Positions 11,570-20,954 of a DNA stretch of 64,000 bases are shown here, in pieces. The notes under the pieces were generated by a model that saw only the letters and a program-made list of their open reading frames with translations, was not told the origin of the DNA and did not search any database. This stretch comes from Dissophora ornata (lineage: Eukaryota > Mortierellomycota > Mortierellomycetes > Mortierellales > Mortierellaceae): contig MU616628.1 in NCBI GenBank assembly GCA_025201705.1, positions 1 through 64,000 on the forward strand, written 5' to 3'. Position numbers and translations under genes: made by a program. Position 1 is the first letter of the stretch. The number at the start of each line of letters is the position of its first letter.

Positions 11570-13201
11570 ATGGCCAACGCCCTGGAGATTCCTGAAATAC
11601 GCTTGCGTATCGGCTTGTTTCTCGCTAGTTGCGAGCTGGCAGCCTGCACTAGAGTCAGTAGGAGCTGGAATGACACCTTCACGGTACTGCTCTGGCGCGT
11701 GTGTTCTGTCATCAGCCACTCAAGCAGAAACCCCACCCTCGAAGCCCTCAACAAGCACGCAGATCAGATCCGAGATCTCCGTTACTATGGACATATCAAC
11801 CATGGATATTTCTCGCCAGAATGTAGTAGACTTGCGTCTCTAACTGTCGATGGCGACTGGACCCTAGCACTCGAATCATCTATTGAAGTCTCCGTCAAAT
11901 TATCACACTTGATCCAGAAGAACCAGAGCACTCTGACCCATTTCCAGTTCGGCGATCATCATGCATTTTTATCGGCGATCATCTGGAACGCAATGGCAGC
12001 CTGCCCAAACATCGAATTCATCCAGCTAAGGCATTCGCTAGTCAATCAGCGGGATATGGAGGCATTTTGGGAGGCTTGCTCCAAGGTGGAGACTCTGCAT
12101 CTAATATGCCCAGCGTTGTTTTCGCTGAGGTTCGGGTTCAAGACAGGACTAACAACTCGTGTTCCAGTGCTGTTACCAAAACTGCGACATCTGAAGATGG
12201 AGGGGATCGATGGAATCTCGAACGTGGAGCAGCTTCAAGTGGTAATGCGAGCGCCTAATCTTTGCAGTCTTGATTGGACAGCCGCCATGGACCCAGAGTC
12301 CCCACAGTTCCCACAGGATGCATATCAAGAGATGATGTCGACGCGAGCCTGTCCGCAATTAAAAGACCTGGCCATAAGTGAGATTTTCATGTCAGATGAC
12401 AATATTGCTTTAGCACTGAATGCTATGACAACAGCTGAAGGTCTGAGACTGGGATGGTGTGGGTTTGCGGAAAATGGTTTCCGGTCATTGATTCCGCGCC
12501 ATTCGAAGACGATTCGGGTGTTAGAGCTCGCCCAGGCGTACGACATGACGAGCGCGATGGTGCAGGAGATCTTATGCAGCTGCCCGCTGCTCGAGGTCGT
12601 GCGCCTCGATAGGATACAGGGCACAGAGTTGGTCCAGTTCGAGCAAGGCGAAGCAGCATTTGATCCGAAGAACGGAGACGTGCCCAAAGCTACAGTCGGG
12701 AGGGACTGGGTCTGTCTTGGTCTGAAGTCGCTGTCAATGAGTTTCGATCTGAGTGCCAGCAACAGCGATGCGACGAGAGATCATATCGCGTCTGATATCA
12801 GCACCGACGATGAGGACCCAAGGCGGAAACAGTATGAATTGGAGCAATACCATGCCTTCAGGCAGATTTCACGGCTGTCTCGACTGGAGACACTGGATTT
12901 TGGAGACATGAATACCGGACGGCCAAAACCTGCCGCACAAAACCTGGATTTGAGATTGAGGGAACGTGGCGGCGGTTTGCAGGCATTGGCATCGCTAAGG
13001 AAGCTGAAGCTGCTCAGGTTTTTTTATACGAGTCAGGAGTTGGGTGAAGAAGAGATTGACTGGATGGTGGACCATTGGCCCAGGTTCTATATGTTGCTGG
13101 GATATCTCCATCCCGACGGAGAACGGGATAGGGAGCTTCGAGATTACTTCAGGAGACGAAGGAACCCGGCCAATGCGTTTAGTGTCAGAAGCCTTATATA
13201 G
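11570..13201 (+). CDS. F-box/LRR protein
   Basis: Intronless, 543 aa from the ATG at 11570. I chose this start because MANALEIPEIRLRIGLFLAS puts the F-box at the N-terminus, as in the sister genes. The F-box runs to about residue 45 (CELAACTRVSRSWNDTFTVL). An LRR array follows, with WNAMAACPNIEFIQL, FWEACSKVETLHL and CPLLEVVRLDRI. An acidic spacer (SDISTDDEDPRRK) lies near residue 425. The family tail EEEIDWMVDHWPRFYMLLGY is present near the end, so this copy looks complete. Expected role: substrate receptor of an SCF ubiquitin ligase. The target is unknown. Confidence 0.92.
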   Translation: MANALEIPEIRLRIGLFLASCELAACTRVSRSWNDTFTVLLWRVCSVISHSSRNPTLEALNKHADQIRDLRYYGHINHGYFSPECSRLASLTVDGDWTLALESSIEVSVKLSHLIQKNQSTLTHFQFGDHHAFLSAIIWNAMAACPNIEFIQLRHSLVNQRDMEAFWEACSKVETLHLICPALFSLRFGFKTGLTTRVPVLLPKLRHLKMEGIDGISNVEQLQVVMRAPNLCSLDWTAAMDPESPQFPQDAYQEMMSTRACPQLKDLAISEIFMSDDNIALALNAMTTAEGLRLGWCGFAENGFRSLIPRHSKTIRVLELAQAYDMTSAMVQEILCSCPLLEVVRLDRIQGTELVQFEQGEAAFDPKNGDVPKATVGRDWVCLGLKSLSMSFDLSASNSDATRDHIASDISTDDEDPRRKQYELEQYHAFRQISRLSRLETLDFGDMNTGRPKPAAQNLDLRLRERGGGLQALASLRKLKLLRFFYTSQELGEEEIDWMVDHWPRFYMLLGYLHPDGERDRELRDYFRRRRNPANAFSVRSLI

Positions 13202-13275
13202 ATGATGCTTAGATGACATGGCTCGCCTTCAAACGAGCTGCCAATTCGATACTAAAGATATGTTTTTGTATTTAT

Positions 13276-15267
13276 TCACCATTTTTTCGAGTCGCAGCTG
13301 AACTCGACGTCCGGCCGGATCTTTGCGATCATCGGTGGGAGGTGCTCCGCGATGTCGACAACTTTCGTCTTCTGCATTAGACAGAACTGTATCCCCAATA
13401 ACTCCAATCTTGGCCAGCATCCACGCTCAGCAATCTGTCTCCGACATACCTCAACTTCTACTAGCGATTCTATCCCTATCAAATCGTCTATCGCCAACGC
13501 TTTCTTGTATTCCATAGCACTGCCGCGATCGATGCTGTGGTCGCTAACATTGTAATCAAGGCTGGAAGAGCTTCGACTTGCTGTAGAAGACTCTGTTGTA
13601 CGTTGGCTGCTGAGCCAGGATACCCTCGACCTCATAGTTGCTGTTCCCACAGGATTCTTCGCCAACCATTCCAAATCCCTCTTCTCTAGCTTGATTTGCG
13701 ATCTCGTCAGGATCGTCAGTCTCTCCAATTTTTCCAACTTTGACAGCAGACACATCCCACCCTCCAATCTCAGGTCCAGGTCCGGTCGATGAATCGTCAA
13801 TTCTTCCAAATCCGGACAGGCCTTGGCGATATAGCCAAACATGATCCTTGCATTCTCAGCACTCGAATAATCTGTGTCCATCGACGTGAACTTCAATTTC
13901 AGGGTCTTTAGTCGCCGGCAGGCCCAGATCTTTTTCTGCACCCGAGTGTAACGAGAAACTGGGCGTCCGAATCGACATTGCCGCGGGTAATAATAGCCAG
14001 TGTCGTCTATGGCGCCCTCTAAGTCCAAGTACTCTGCAAAGTAGGCGACCTGGGGCGCAGTGAAGTGTATTAGCGATGGCGCTGAGCACAAAAAATGGTG
14101 TATCGAATGGGAGACAAAGGCATATGTTTCGCTGCCTGTATGCAAGATTTCCAGAGTCGTCAGCGTTTCAGAATAGTATGGGTCTCGATAAGGCGCCCAG
14201 AGTTTGAACGATAAATCACCGAGATCCCGATGTAGGTCGCTGTCCAGAATACTCAATGATGACGGTGACGGTCGAGAAGATTGGTCTCGCTGTTGCTGTT
14301 GACGATAGCCATGGAATCTGCTGTCATTGTTCGCTAAAAAACGAGCTACACTTCTACTCAACGTAGCGATGCCTGGAAAGAATGTCTGGATCAATGCCAG
14401 AGAATCCACAGAGGTCAAGCAGTGTTCCTGGAACGAAAAATGAACGCACTCCAAATGTGGACAGGAAGCAGCGGTAGTCTCAAAGAACTTTGGCCGGTTA
14501 AAAGGGTGCACTTGAGAGTTGGCGTAAAAGAGCCCAATCAGCTTTAAGACATTCAGTCGCGGGCATCTGGCGAGAATGGCCTCCAAGCTGTCCTGTTCGA
14601 CACGCATCCCCTTGATAATGAGACTAACAATCCCGGACTCTCTTAGGCCATTCTCGGTTCCTTTCCAAGGCAATGCCGTGTTATCCGCAATCTCGTGGTA
14701 GCCTTCGGGCAATTCCATGTAGAGTCGACGTAGACTTCGACAGACAGACAATATGACGCCCAAATGGACGGTCTTCTGAACTATCCTCTCAAAATAAATT
14801 TCGGTGAGGGTGCTGATTTTCGGCAAAATCGTGTATATCCTCGACTCCATGAACAGAGCACCGTTGAGGGTGAGTTTTGTGATGTGGAGTCGATTCGTAG
14901 TCCTGAGCAAGTCCACTGTCTCCTCAAGTTCCTTCCATGCGAAACGAGTGTTGTTCAAGTCCGAGAGCTGCTCAAAAAAGACACGGAGATGTGTCACCTG
15001 TTGGAGTCGGGCCAAGAGAAAGTGGCGGGTGTATTTTCCGCCCTTCCTGTCCTTCCAGAGCGCGTGAACGTGGATCATGGACCGTGCGACAGAGTACCAT
15101 TGCTTGCAGACAAAGCGGACAGCAGTGCGGAGGGTGTGTTGAGTGACGAACTTAAAGACGAGATACAGTATCTCTGGCGGTAGCTCTGGCGATGGTCGTC
15201 CTGTTTCTTGTTTGTCCCTTGCTGCGGCGTCCTTTCTGCTTGAACGGAAAGCGCGTAGAACGTCCAT
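13276..15267 (-). CDS. large F-box/LRR protein
   Basis: 663 aa from the ATG at 15267. The open frame continues upstream to 15609, but that part is low-complexity and unlike a protein, and the F-box follows soon after this Met. The F-box is at residues 29-75 (LPPEILYLVFKFVTQHTLRT followed by AVRFVCKQWYSVARSMIH). LRR segments include TTAASCPHLECVHFSF and RIMFGYIAKACPDLEELTI. A Ser-rich spacer near residue 560 precedes the C-terminal CWPRLELLGIQFC. It is the model member of a group that includes 26687-28906 and the relics at 672, 1860 and 28987. It is convergent with the 11570 gene (75 bp between stops). Likely an SCF adaptor. Confidence 0.92.
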   Translation of the reverse strand: MDVLRAFRSSRKDAAARDKQETGRPSPELPPEILYLVFKFVTQHTLRTAVRFVCKQWYSVARSMIHVHALWKDRKGGKYTRHFLLARLQQVTHLRVFFEQLSDLNNTRFAWKELEETVDLLRTTNRLHITKLTLNGALFMESRIYTILPKISTLTEIYFERIVQKTVHLGVILSVCRSLRRLYMELPEGYHEIADNTALPWKGTENGLRESGIVSLIIKGMRVEQDSLEAILARCPRLNVLKLIGLFYANSQVHPFNRPKFFETTAASCPHLECVHFSFQEHCLTSVDSLALIQTFFPGIATLSRSVARFLANNDSRFHGYRQQQQRDQSSRPSPSSLSILDSDLHRDLGDLSFKLWAPYRDPYYSETLTTLEILHTGSETYAFVSHSIHHFLCSAPSLIHFTAPQVAYFAEYLDLEGAIDDTGYYYPRQCRFGRPVSRYTRVQKKIWACRRLKTLKLKFTSMDTDYSSAENARIMFGYIAKACPDLEELTIHRPDLDLRLEGGMCLLSKLEKLERLTILTRSQIKLEKRDLEWLAKNPVGTATMRSRVSWLSSQRTTESSTASRSSSSLDYNVSDHSIDRGSAMEYKKALAIDDLIGIESLVEVEVCRRQIAERGCWPRLELLGIQFCLMQKTKVVDIAEHLPPMIAKIRPDVEFSCDSKKW

Positions 15268-16174
15268 TAGGTCACTGGACAGCGAGAGGGGTGATCGGGG
15301 TGGGGGGAAAAGGGGGAAAATAAGGGGGCAAATCAGACCATGCTTTCGAGTAAGAGTAACACGGCGGTCTGAAAAAAAGAAGTCATTTCTGCGCACATGA
15401 CCCGGAACATTAGCATGTTGACGACGCCCTTCATGAGCGGTGGAGCAGCATGAAGAAACAACACATTCTACGAAGGGGACTCGTGTAGTGCGTGAGAGAA
15501 GTGTGTGTGTGAGAGAGAGAGGGAGGAAAAGTAATTTCTGCGCATGAGAAGCATTTTGTGCAAGATGATCACCAGGGTCTTGACACGAGATGTCTGCTAA
15601 CGCCACCAAGTTGGGTTTTGCTCACACAGCTTCCAATGAATCAGCTTGTTTCCAAGGAGTGTTTGGATTTTCACATATTTTATTCAAGAGAAGTTGAGAA
15701 GAGCACCGCTTGAAAAAACTGGCTTGTGGCAGTCAAGCGTTCAAAGCGACGATACTTCGATGTCGACTCTTTAGACAGGTTAGTTTTACCCTCTGATGGA
15801 ATGTTGCTGAAGCAGTTATTGATAATTGGTATTTGGACCTGACTGAGCAGGAAATGGCCCAAGTTAATTTCAAACGTTAGAAGAGATAAATCCATTACAG
15901 ACGACTTTTAATTGCTACAAATACTCACCGGGTATCATAAGAGCTTGTCTCGTTACTCCTTTGACACGTAATGAGAAGATTAGAGAGCCGAGAAAGGGTG
16001 ATGAGGAATGATGATCTTTGATTCCCAGTTGCTTCATGTTTCCATGGGCTCGGCGATTGCTCTTATTTTACGCGTGTTGATGTCAAAGAGACACGCTTTG
16101 ACGTCAAATGCCGCGCCTCCTTCATCTTCTCATTCGACTTCCTCGTCTTCACTCGCCATCTCATAATCACTCAT
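15268..16174. other. 0.9-kb divergent promoter region
   Basis: It separates two F-box genes transcribed away from each other. Seen in it: a (GT)n/(GA)n microsatellite at about 15500-15528 on the side of the 13276 gene, and a perfect CRE-like palindrome at 16097-16108 close to the 16175 gene. No gene or relic was found. Confidence 0.55.
16097..16108. promoter_or_regulatory. CRE-like palindrome TTTGACGTCAAA
   Basis: This is a perfect 12-bp palindrome containing TGACGTCA, the consensus for ATF/CREB bZIP factors (in fungi, Atf1/Sko1-type stress regulators). It ends 66 bp before the ATG at 16175, a plausible promoter position. Function is inferred from sequence only. Confidence 0.5.
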
Positions 16175-17635
16175 ATGATAAACCCTCTCCTACTCCCAGA
16201 GCTGCTTGCAGAGGTCGCACGCTACGTCGACAGCCTCGACTGGGTATCTTGTTCCCAAGTCTGCTGGACCTGGCACACACACTTCAATCCCCTGGTCTGG
16301 AAGACATGCGTTATCAACAGTGCCACAAAAACGCCACCCATTCATGCCCTGACAACTTATGCCCATCATATCCGAAAGCTGGACTATTTAGGGCTACTTT
16401 TTGACTATTTCCCTCGCTACCTAAACCTCGAAATCCTCGATATCAGTACCCACTCGCACACCAGTGCAGACTACCAAGCATGGATGGGGACCATGGCTCT
16501 AATTAGAGAAACACCCAGTTTGTCCGCTGTGCGACTTTCGGGTTGGCAGAGCATCCCTGCCGTAGGGATTTGGGACGCCATTAGGGAGAACCGGCAAGTG
16601 ACAAGATTGGCGCTGAGCCATATCAACATCAGTTTCACAACTGTGGCGCCGTTCTTGCAAGCTTGCACGACACTCGAAGAACTTGAGCTCAACGGCTGCA
16701 TAATATGGAATCCTTGGCGGAGCCATGTCGGAAGTCTGTGGATACCCAAGTCTCTTCCACGGCTGCAACATATCAGATGGGAGAGTTTGATAAATATCCG
16801 TGGCGAGGACCAAGTCCGATTAATGGCATTGTGTCCCGAAATCCGGTCGATATACTGGCGTGGAGGAGTGAGTGGGCAGTTTCCGATGAATGTCTTCCTC
16901 GAGCATTTGACTGCCGGAGCGTTTCCGAACTTGGAGTCTTTGGACGTATTGGGGAGGGGCATTCATGACTCCACGATTGAGGCTGTGGTCAAGCGTATGA
17001 AGCCGATGAAGACGCTGAACTTCGTGCAGACAGAGTTTGGCAGAGCGTCGTTGGACGCTCTTCAACTCCATTACCAGACGTTGCAAGAGCTGAACTTGAC
17101 GCAGTGCCATCAAGTCAAGAGCGCCGATATCATGAAACTCTTACGGTCCTGCCCACTCCTGACCATGTTTAAAGCAGAAACATTGACGTCGTCGAACGTG
17201 GATGAGAACGAGCGATGGGCCTGTGCAGAGCGACTCCGAGAACTGGTGCTCTACTTTGAATTGGATGGACACGACCCCCGGAGCGAATCACAGAGAGTGT
17301 TTGAGTGTCTTTCCAATCTGACAGCCCTGCGGAGGCTTAACATTTCAAAGTACAATACTCAGATGTCTAGGCAACAAACTTCCAGCTCGGTGCCGCTACA
17401 ATTGCGATTGGATCATGGGATGGGGCAGCTTTCGACGCTGAAGCACCTAGAAGCGATTTATTTCAACATGACAGACCAAACGATGACGATGAATGAGGGT
17501 ATGTGGATGAAGAGGAACTGGCGGTGCCTGAGTCTTGTCCGAGGTCGTTTTTCTTTAAGTCCACACGTGAACATGCAGCTCGAGCAGCTATTTATGGGAA
17601 GGAGTGAAACCTTTGCAGGTCGCTGTGGTAGCTAG
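16175..17635 (+). CDS. F-box/LRR protein
   Basis: Intronless, 486 aa. The start at 16175 places the F-box at residues 3-45 (LLLPELLAEVARYVDSLDWV followed by SCSQVCWTWHTHFNPLVW). LRRs include WDAIRENRQVTRLALSH, FLQACTTLEELELNGC, MALCPEIRSIYWRG and LLRSCPLLTMFKAE. The tail MNEGMWMKRNWRCLSLVRGR corresponds to the W.(V/M)..WP.L family signature but has lost the proline. A CRE-like site stands just upstream. Likely an SCF substrate receptor. Confidence 0.92.
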   Translation: MINPLLLPELLAEVARYVDSLDWVSCSQVCWTWHTHFNPLVWKTCVINSATKTPPIHALTTYAHHIRKLDYLGLLFDYFPRYLNLEILDISTHSHTSADYQAWMGTMALIRETPSLSAVRLSGWQSIPAVGIWDAIRENRQVTRLALSHINISFTTVAPFLQACTTLEELELNGCIIWNPWRSHVGSLWIPKSLPRLQHIRWESLINIRGEDQVRLMALCPEIRSIYWRGGVSGQFPMNVFLEHLTAGAFPNLESLDVLGRGIHDSTIEAVVKRMKPMKTLNFVQTEFGRASLDALQLHYQTLQELNLTQCHQVKSADIMKLLRSCPLLTMFKAETLTSSNVDENERWACAERLRELVLYFELDGHDPRSESQRVFECLSNLTALRRLNISKYNTQMSRQQTSSSVPLQLRLDHGMGQLSTLKHLEAIYFNMTDQTMTMNEGMWMKRNWRCLSLVRGRFSLSPHVNMQLEQLFMGRSETFAGRCGS

Positions 17636-18084
17636 ACTCATGAATATTTTTACAAGTGCTTATCGTCATATCTTATGCATGTTGCGAGTCTCACATATCT
17701 CGCCGTTGATCAATTTCGAACTTCTGTCAACCTTTCGGGGTGAAATGATGCACAGGTTACTCTAAGACGTTACTTGTCCATACGTCGCTATGATTATGGG
17801 GTTTCGCCGCTACTGCCACCACCATCGCCATTCGCATCGGTCGATACAGGTGGATAGCTCAATCATTCAGTAGCTACATTCTCGCAATCATGCGTTATTC
17901 GTTACAATGACCCAACGTTTGTGTAATTTTCCAATATTGACTGAGACATAGTACTGCTGTAGGAACAAACAAGGTATTTACTGAGAGCGACAAAGCTGCT
18001 GCGAGGGCGCTGCAGAGAAAGGCAAAACTTGTGGGATGAATGCGCTATAGCCTGGTCTGGGGCAGAAACCGACAGCGCTGTGTT
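17636..18084. other. convergent intergenic region
   Basis: 449 bp between two convergent F-box genes. It should hold both 3' UTRs. No gene, repeat or relic was recognised. Confidence 0.5.
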
Positions 18085-20013
18085 TTACATCGCATATTTA
18101 AGCTTGACCTCTCTTAAGGACGGGAACCGCGACTGGAGAGCACTCTCCACTTCTTCAGTCTTCTGAACTGCTTTGCGTATCTGAAGCGAGATCGATCTCA
18201 AGTATGGGGGCTCGGTTTCATCCTTCGATCGTGAAGGTAAATAGCAATGACTTGCTTCCCCCGCATCACCTCGCCCCATCTGATAGAAGAGATCTCCAAT
18301 GCAATCTGCCGGATCGTCCATCATGAATTCTTCTAGACTTGGCATGTTTCTCAATAGGCGGTTAAGGAATCGGGAGGCGCCCAGAGCACACGCCCTGGAG
18401 GTAACCTTTACAGTGCATTTCCCTGTAAGTTGAAGCGATCGCAGATGAGCGACACACCCAAACCGGGATTTGATGAAGGATCCATCCAAATGGCCAATAT
18501 CCCAAAAGATAGCTTCAGGGTTATTCCTTATCAGACTGGTCGACTGATGGTTTATATTTCCATCCGGCAAGAGTAAGAGCCGAAGCAACCTTACATCGTC
18601 CATGATACTGAGGTGTGTAAGACGATTGCAGCACTCTTGAGAAAGCAAGTCCGCGCCGAGGTTTATGTGGACATTTTTGATAGTTAGACGATTGAGGACC
18701 ATTCCAGGCTGGATCGTCAGGCGACCTTCATAATTATCCTCTGATCTATCAGAGGACAAATTTGCAGGACGTTTGAATGTACCAATCTCGAGCTCGACCA
18801 AAGTGTTTGGAAGAGGTAGATTGCTCAAAGAAAGGACATTGGATTTTGTTGAAGCCATCGCGTCTAAGTTGTTGTTGATCGAGAGTCGTCTCAACCTGGG
18901 GAAGGGAGTCCAGAACATCTCTGTCCGTTCAGCATCCGTCCACGGATCGCAATTGGAGGTCGATGTTGTGGTAGCAGTGTCTGTGGAGTTCGAGGAGTGG
19001 TCTCGTGTCCACAGATGAACAATATCGTTAATCGACAAGTCCTGGAGACAGGGAAATGCGTTAACTAGTAGCGGGGCCACCTCCGTCGGCAACGCTGAAG
19101 AGTACTCTAGTTTTTCAATGTTCGGGAATTCATCGTTGGTGTGCTCCCCAACGTCATCATCATGTTGGAGCTCCATGAGTACTATAGAGAGGTCTCGAAG
19201 CACAGGCATCTGTCTTAGGCACCGCACCAGTGTGGTCCATTTCAGCGGCAGAATATTCTCGGGATACCAGCCTGATATGTCCAAGACTTGCAGGGACTGA
19301 AAAGATGGCCTGGAGGATTGTCCTGCCATAAGAATCGTCCCCCAAAAGCGATCCAAGTCCTCAAGAACCCACCACTTCACCACATTCGTATTGTCGTCTT
19401 TGTTCCGTTGTTTTACCTTCCACATTGAAACACGAAGTTTCTTGAGTCGTGGCGCAAGAGCCATGAGCTGTCTGGCCATCCTGCATCTGTCCACGTCAAA
19501 GTCTCCATCTTCCTCGTTGCCATGGTCGAGTTCTCCATCACCGAGATGAGACTTGACATTGTTGTCATTGTAGTGGCTATTGGTGTCGTTTTGATGTCTC
19601 GGCCTTTTTTCTGGTTCATCCTTTCGGATCCGAGCATTCTTGTACGACAGCACCGCAAGATTGGAGCATTGAAGAATTGCCTGGTCTCCGAAATCAAACA
19701 TCTCTCGACAGAGACCGTACGGCGGGAGCTCCATTTCCAGAGACCGGACAAGAAGCGCGCTCTCGCGGTTGTCGGGTAGGTTGAGTATGGGGTTGGCGCG
19801 TTGGCTGTGAATGCATTTAACATCCTTGAAGAACCAGCGATGGCGAGGGATGGTGTCCGTACAGGCATCGCGAGCAATGCTGCAGACCAGACGGAGAGAA
19901 CAGATGTCGTGGAATTGAAGGTAAGAGAGGATGACATCTGCTAACTCAGGGATGGAGAAAAGTCTCAGGGCAGCAGACAAGGTAGAACGTGTTGTGGGCT
20001 CTTCCAGAAGCAT
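18085..20013 (-). CDS. F-box/LRR protein (HDICSLRLV group)
   Basis: Intronless, 642 aa. The F-box is at residues 17-62 (LFSIPELADVILSYLQFHDI followed by CSLRLVCSIARDACTDTI). A charged Asn/Asp-rich spacer lies at about residues 130-170. Long, spaced LRRs follow (FPNIEKLEYSSALP, FPRLRRLSINNNLDA, LPNTLVELEIGTFK). The end is ESALQSRFPSLREVKLKYAM. It differs from the other F-box genes here in length and in its RHRWFFKDV motif, which is shared only with the relic at 20955-22911. Expected role: SCF adaptor. Confidence 0.92.
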   Translation of the reverse strand: MLLEEPTTRSTLSAALRLFSIPELADVILSYLQFHDICSLRLVCSIARDACTDTIPRHRWFFKDVKCIHSQRANPILNLPDNRESALLVRSLEMELPPYGLCREMFDFGDQAILQCSNLAVLSYKNARIRKDEPEKRPRHQNDTNSHYNDNNVKSHLGDGELDHGNEEDGDFDVDRCRMARQLMALAPRLKKLRVSMWKVKQRNKDDNTNVVKWWVLEDLDRFWGTILMAGQSSRPSFQSLQVLDISGWYPENILPLKWTTLVRCLRQMPVLRDLSIVLMELQHDDDVGEHTNDEFPNIEKLEYSSALPTEVAPLLVNAFPCLQDLSINDIVHLWTRDHSSNSTDTATTTSTSNCDPWTDAERTEMFWTPFPRLRRLSINNNLDAMASTKSNVLSLSNLPLPNTLVELEIGTFKRPANLSSDRSEDNYEGRLTIQPGMVLNRLTIKNVHINLGADLLSQECCNRLTHLSIMDDVRLLRLLLLPDGNINHQSTSLIRNNPEAIFWDIGHLDGSFIKSRFGCVAHLRSLQLTGKCTVKVTSRACALGASRFLNRLLRNMPSLEEFMMDDPADCIGDLFYQMGRGDAGEASHCYLPSRSKDETEPPYLRSISLQIRKAVQKTEEVESALQSRFPSLREVKLKYAM

Positions 20014-20954
20014 GGCCAGGAAAGCAATGGCAGGGAAGGATGGGATGGTAAAAGGAAAAGAGGCAAGATAGACGTTGTACAGCTCTGTTCTTGAAATGGC
20101 GAAGCACCAGCTTGGAAAAGAAGCACATCAGGGCGCGGCAACAAAGAATGGAGCATGGAATTGCGAGATAAGTATCGAAGCTGTGTTTCTTGCCTTCTGG
20201 TAGCCTACTCACCCTCTTCCAAAGTGGACCTGCACCGGGTCTGTGTAAACCACAGAGTGTGGTAATTTTATCAGAAAGGTAGGGCTTGCGCCGGAGCGGA
20301 GTTTCCAAAAGCGACGCGAAAGACGCGTCTCAAGAAAGTCCCCAGTACACGCTCAAAAGACGCGTGACTCAATTCAAGAAATTCTTTAGGCTCGCATCTG
20401 GAAACAAGGACGCACGCTCTCGTTGACCAGGACCTCAAAACCAGAGATTCGCCACTACGTTCAATGAAGGCGATAGGGTATGCATTTATTGTTTGTTGAG
20501 CATCTCAGTACACTGTGTGCATTGTCTACCGAATGCACTGCATCCTGAATTCCGAGGAGCCAGCGGATTTGAGGAGCGGGTTTCAAAGAGCAGGAGAGGA
20601 TGTAGGGCGGGTAATTGCCGGCTCTTGGAGAGAGGAATGTTCATGGAGGTGAGCTGAACGAGTTAGGAAGGGTTCTTCTAGTTTCTTTATTGAAAATAAA
20701 AGGCATAACGCATACGCTTATGACACGTTGCTTATTCTTTTTGGTTTACTGTTCTCAGCGATGCGCCTTGTGTGAGAAGAAACACAAAGCGGCACTCTCT
20801 TACGTTCTTGCCTCGGTGTAGAGAAGACAACTTCTGATAATTCCAATTACCAGCCCATTTGCCAGCCCATGTTACAGACCATGCACCGACTCATTTCGTA
20901 GTCCACGTCAGCTCAATTGTCAGACCATTTTCCAGCTCAAATATTTTTCGCGGA
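20014..20954. other. 0.9-kb promoter region of the 18085 gene
   Basis: No gene. Two ACGCGT sites (20323-20328 and 20360-20365) share the context AAAGACGCGT and lie about 310 and 350 bp upstream of the ATG. At 20850-20940, next to the pseudogene, is a degenerate short tandem repeat built on CCAGCCCAT/CAGACCAT. Confidence 0.55.
20323..20365. promoter_or_regulatory. paired ACGCGT (MCB-like) sites
   Basis: There are two copies of AAAGACGCGT, 37 bp apart. ACGCGT is the binding core of MBF (MluI cell-cycle box) in yeasts. Paired sites upstream of a gene are suggestive, but the motif is short and the role is inferred. Confidence 0.3.

Noticed and set aside
15268..15609. N-terminal extension of the 13276 F-box gene (114 residues)
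   Set aside because: The stretch is low-complexity and contains microsatellite DNA. The F-box begins soon after the Met at 15267.
19413..19937. 174-codon frame on -
   Set aside because: It overlaps the F-box gene at 18085-20013 in another frame.
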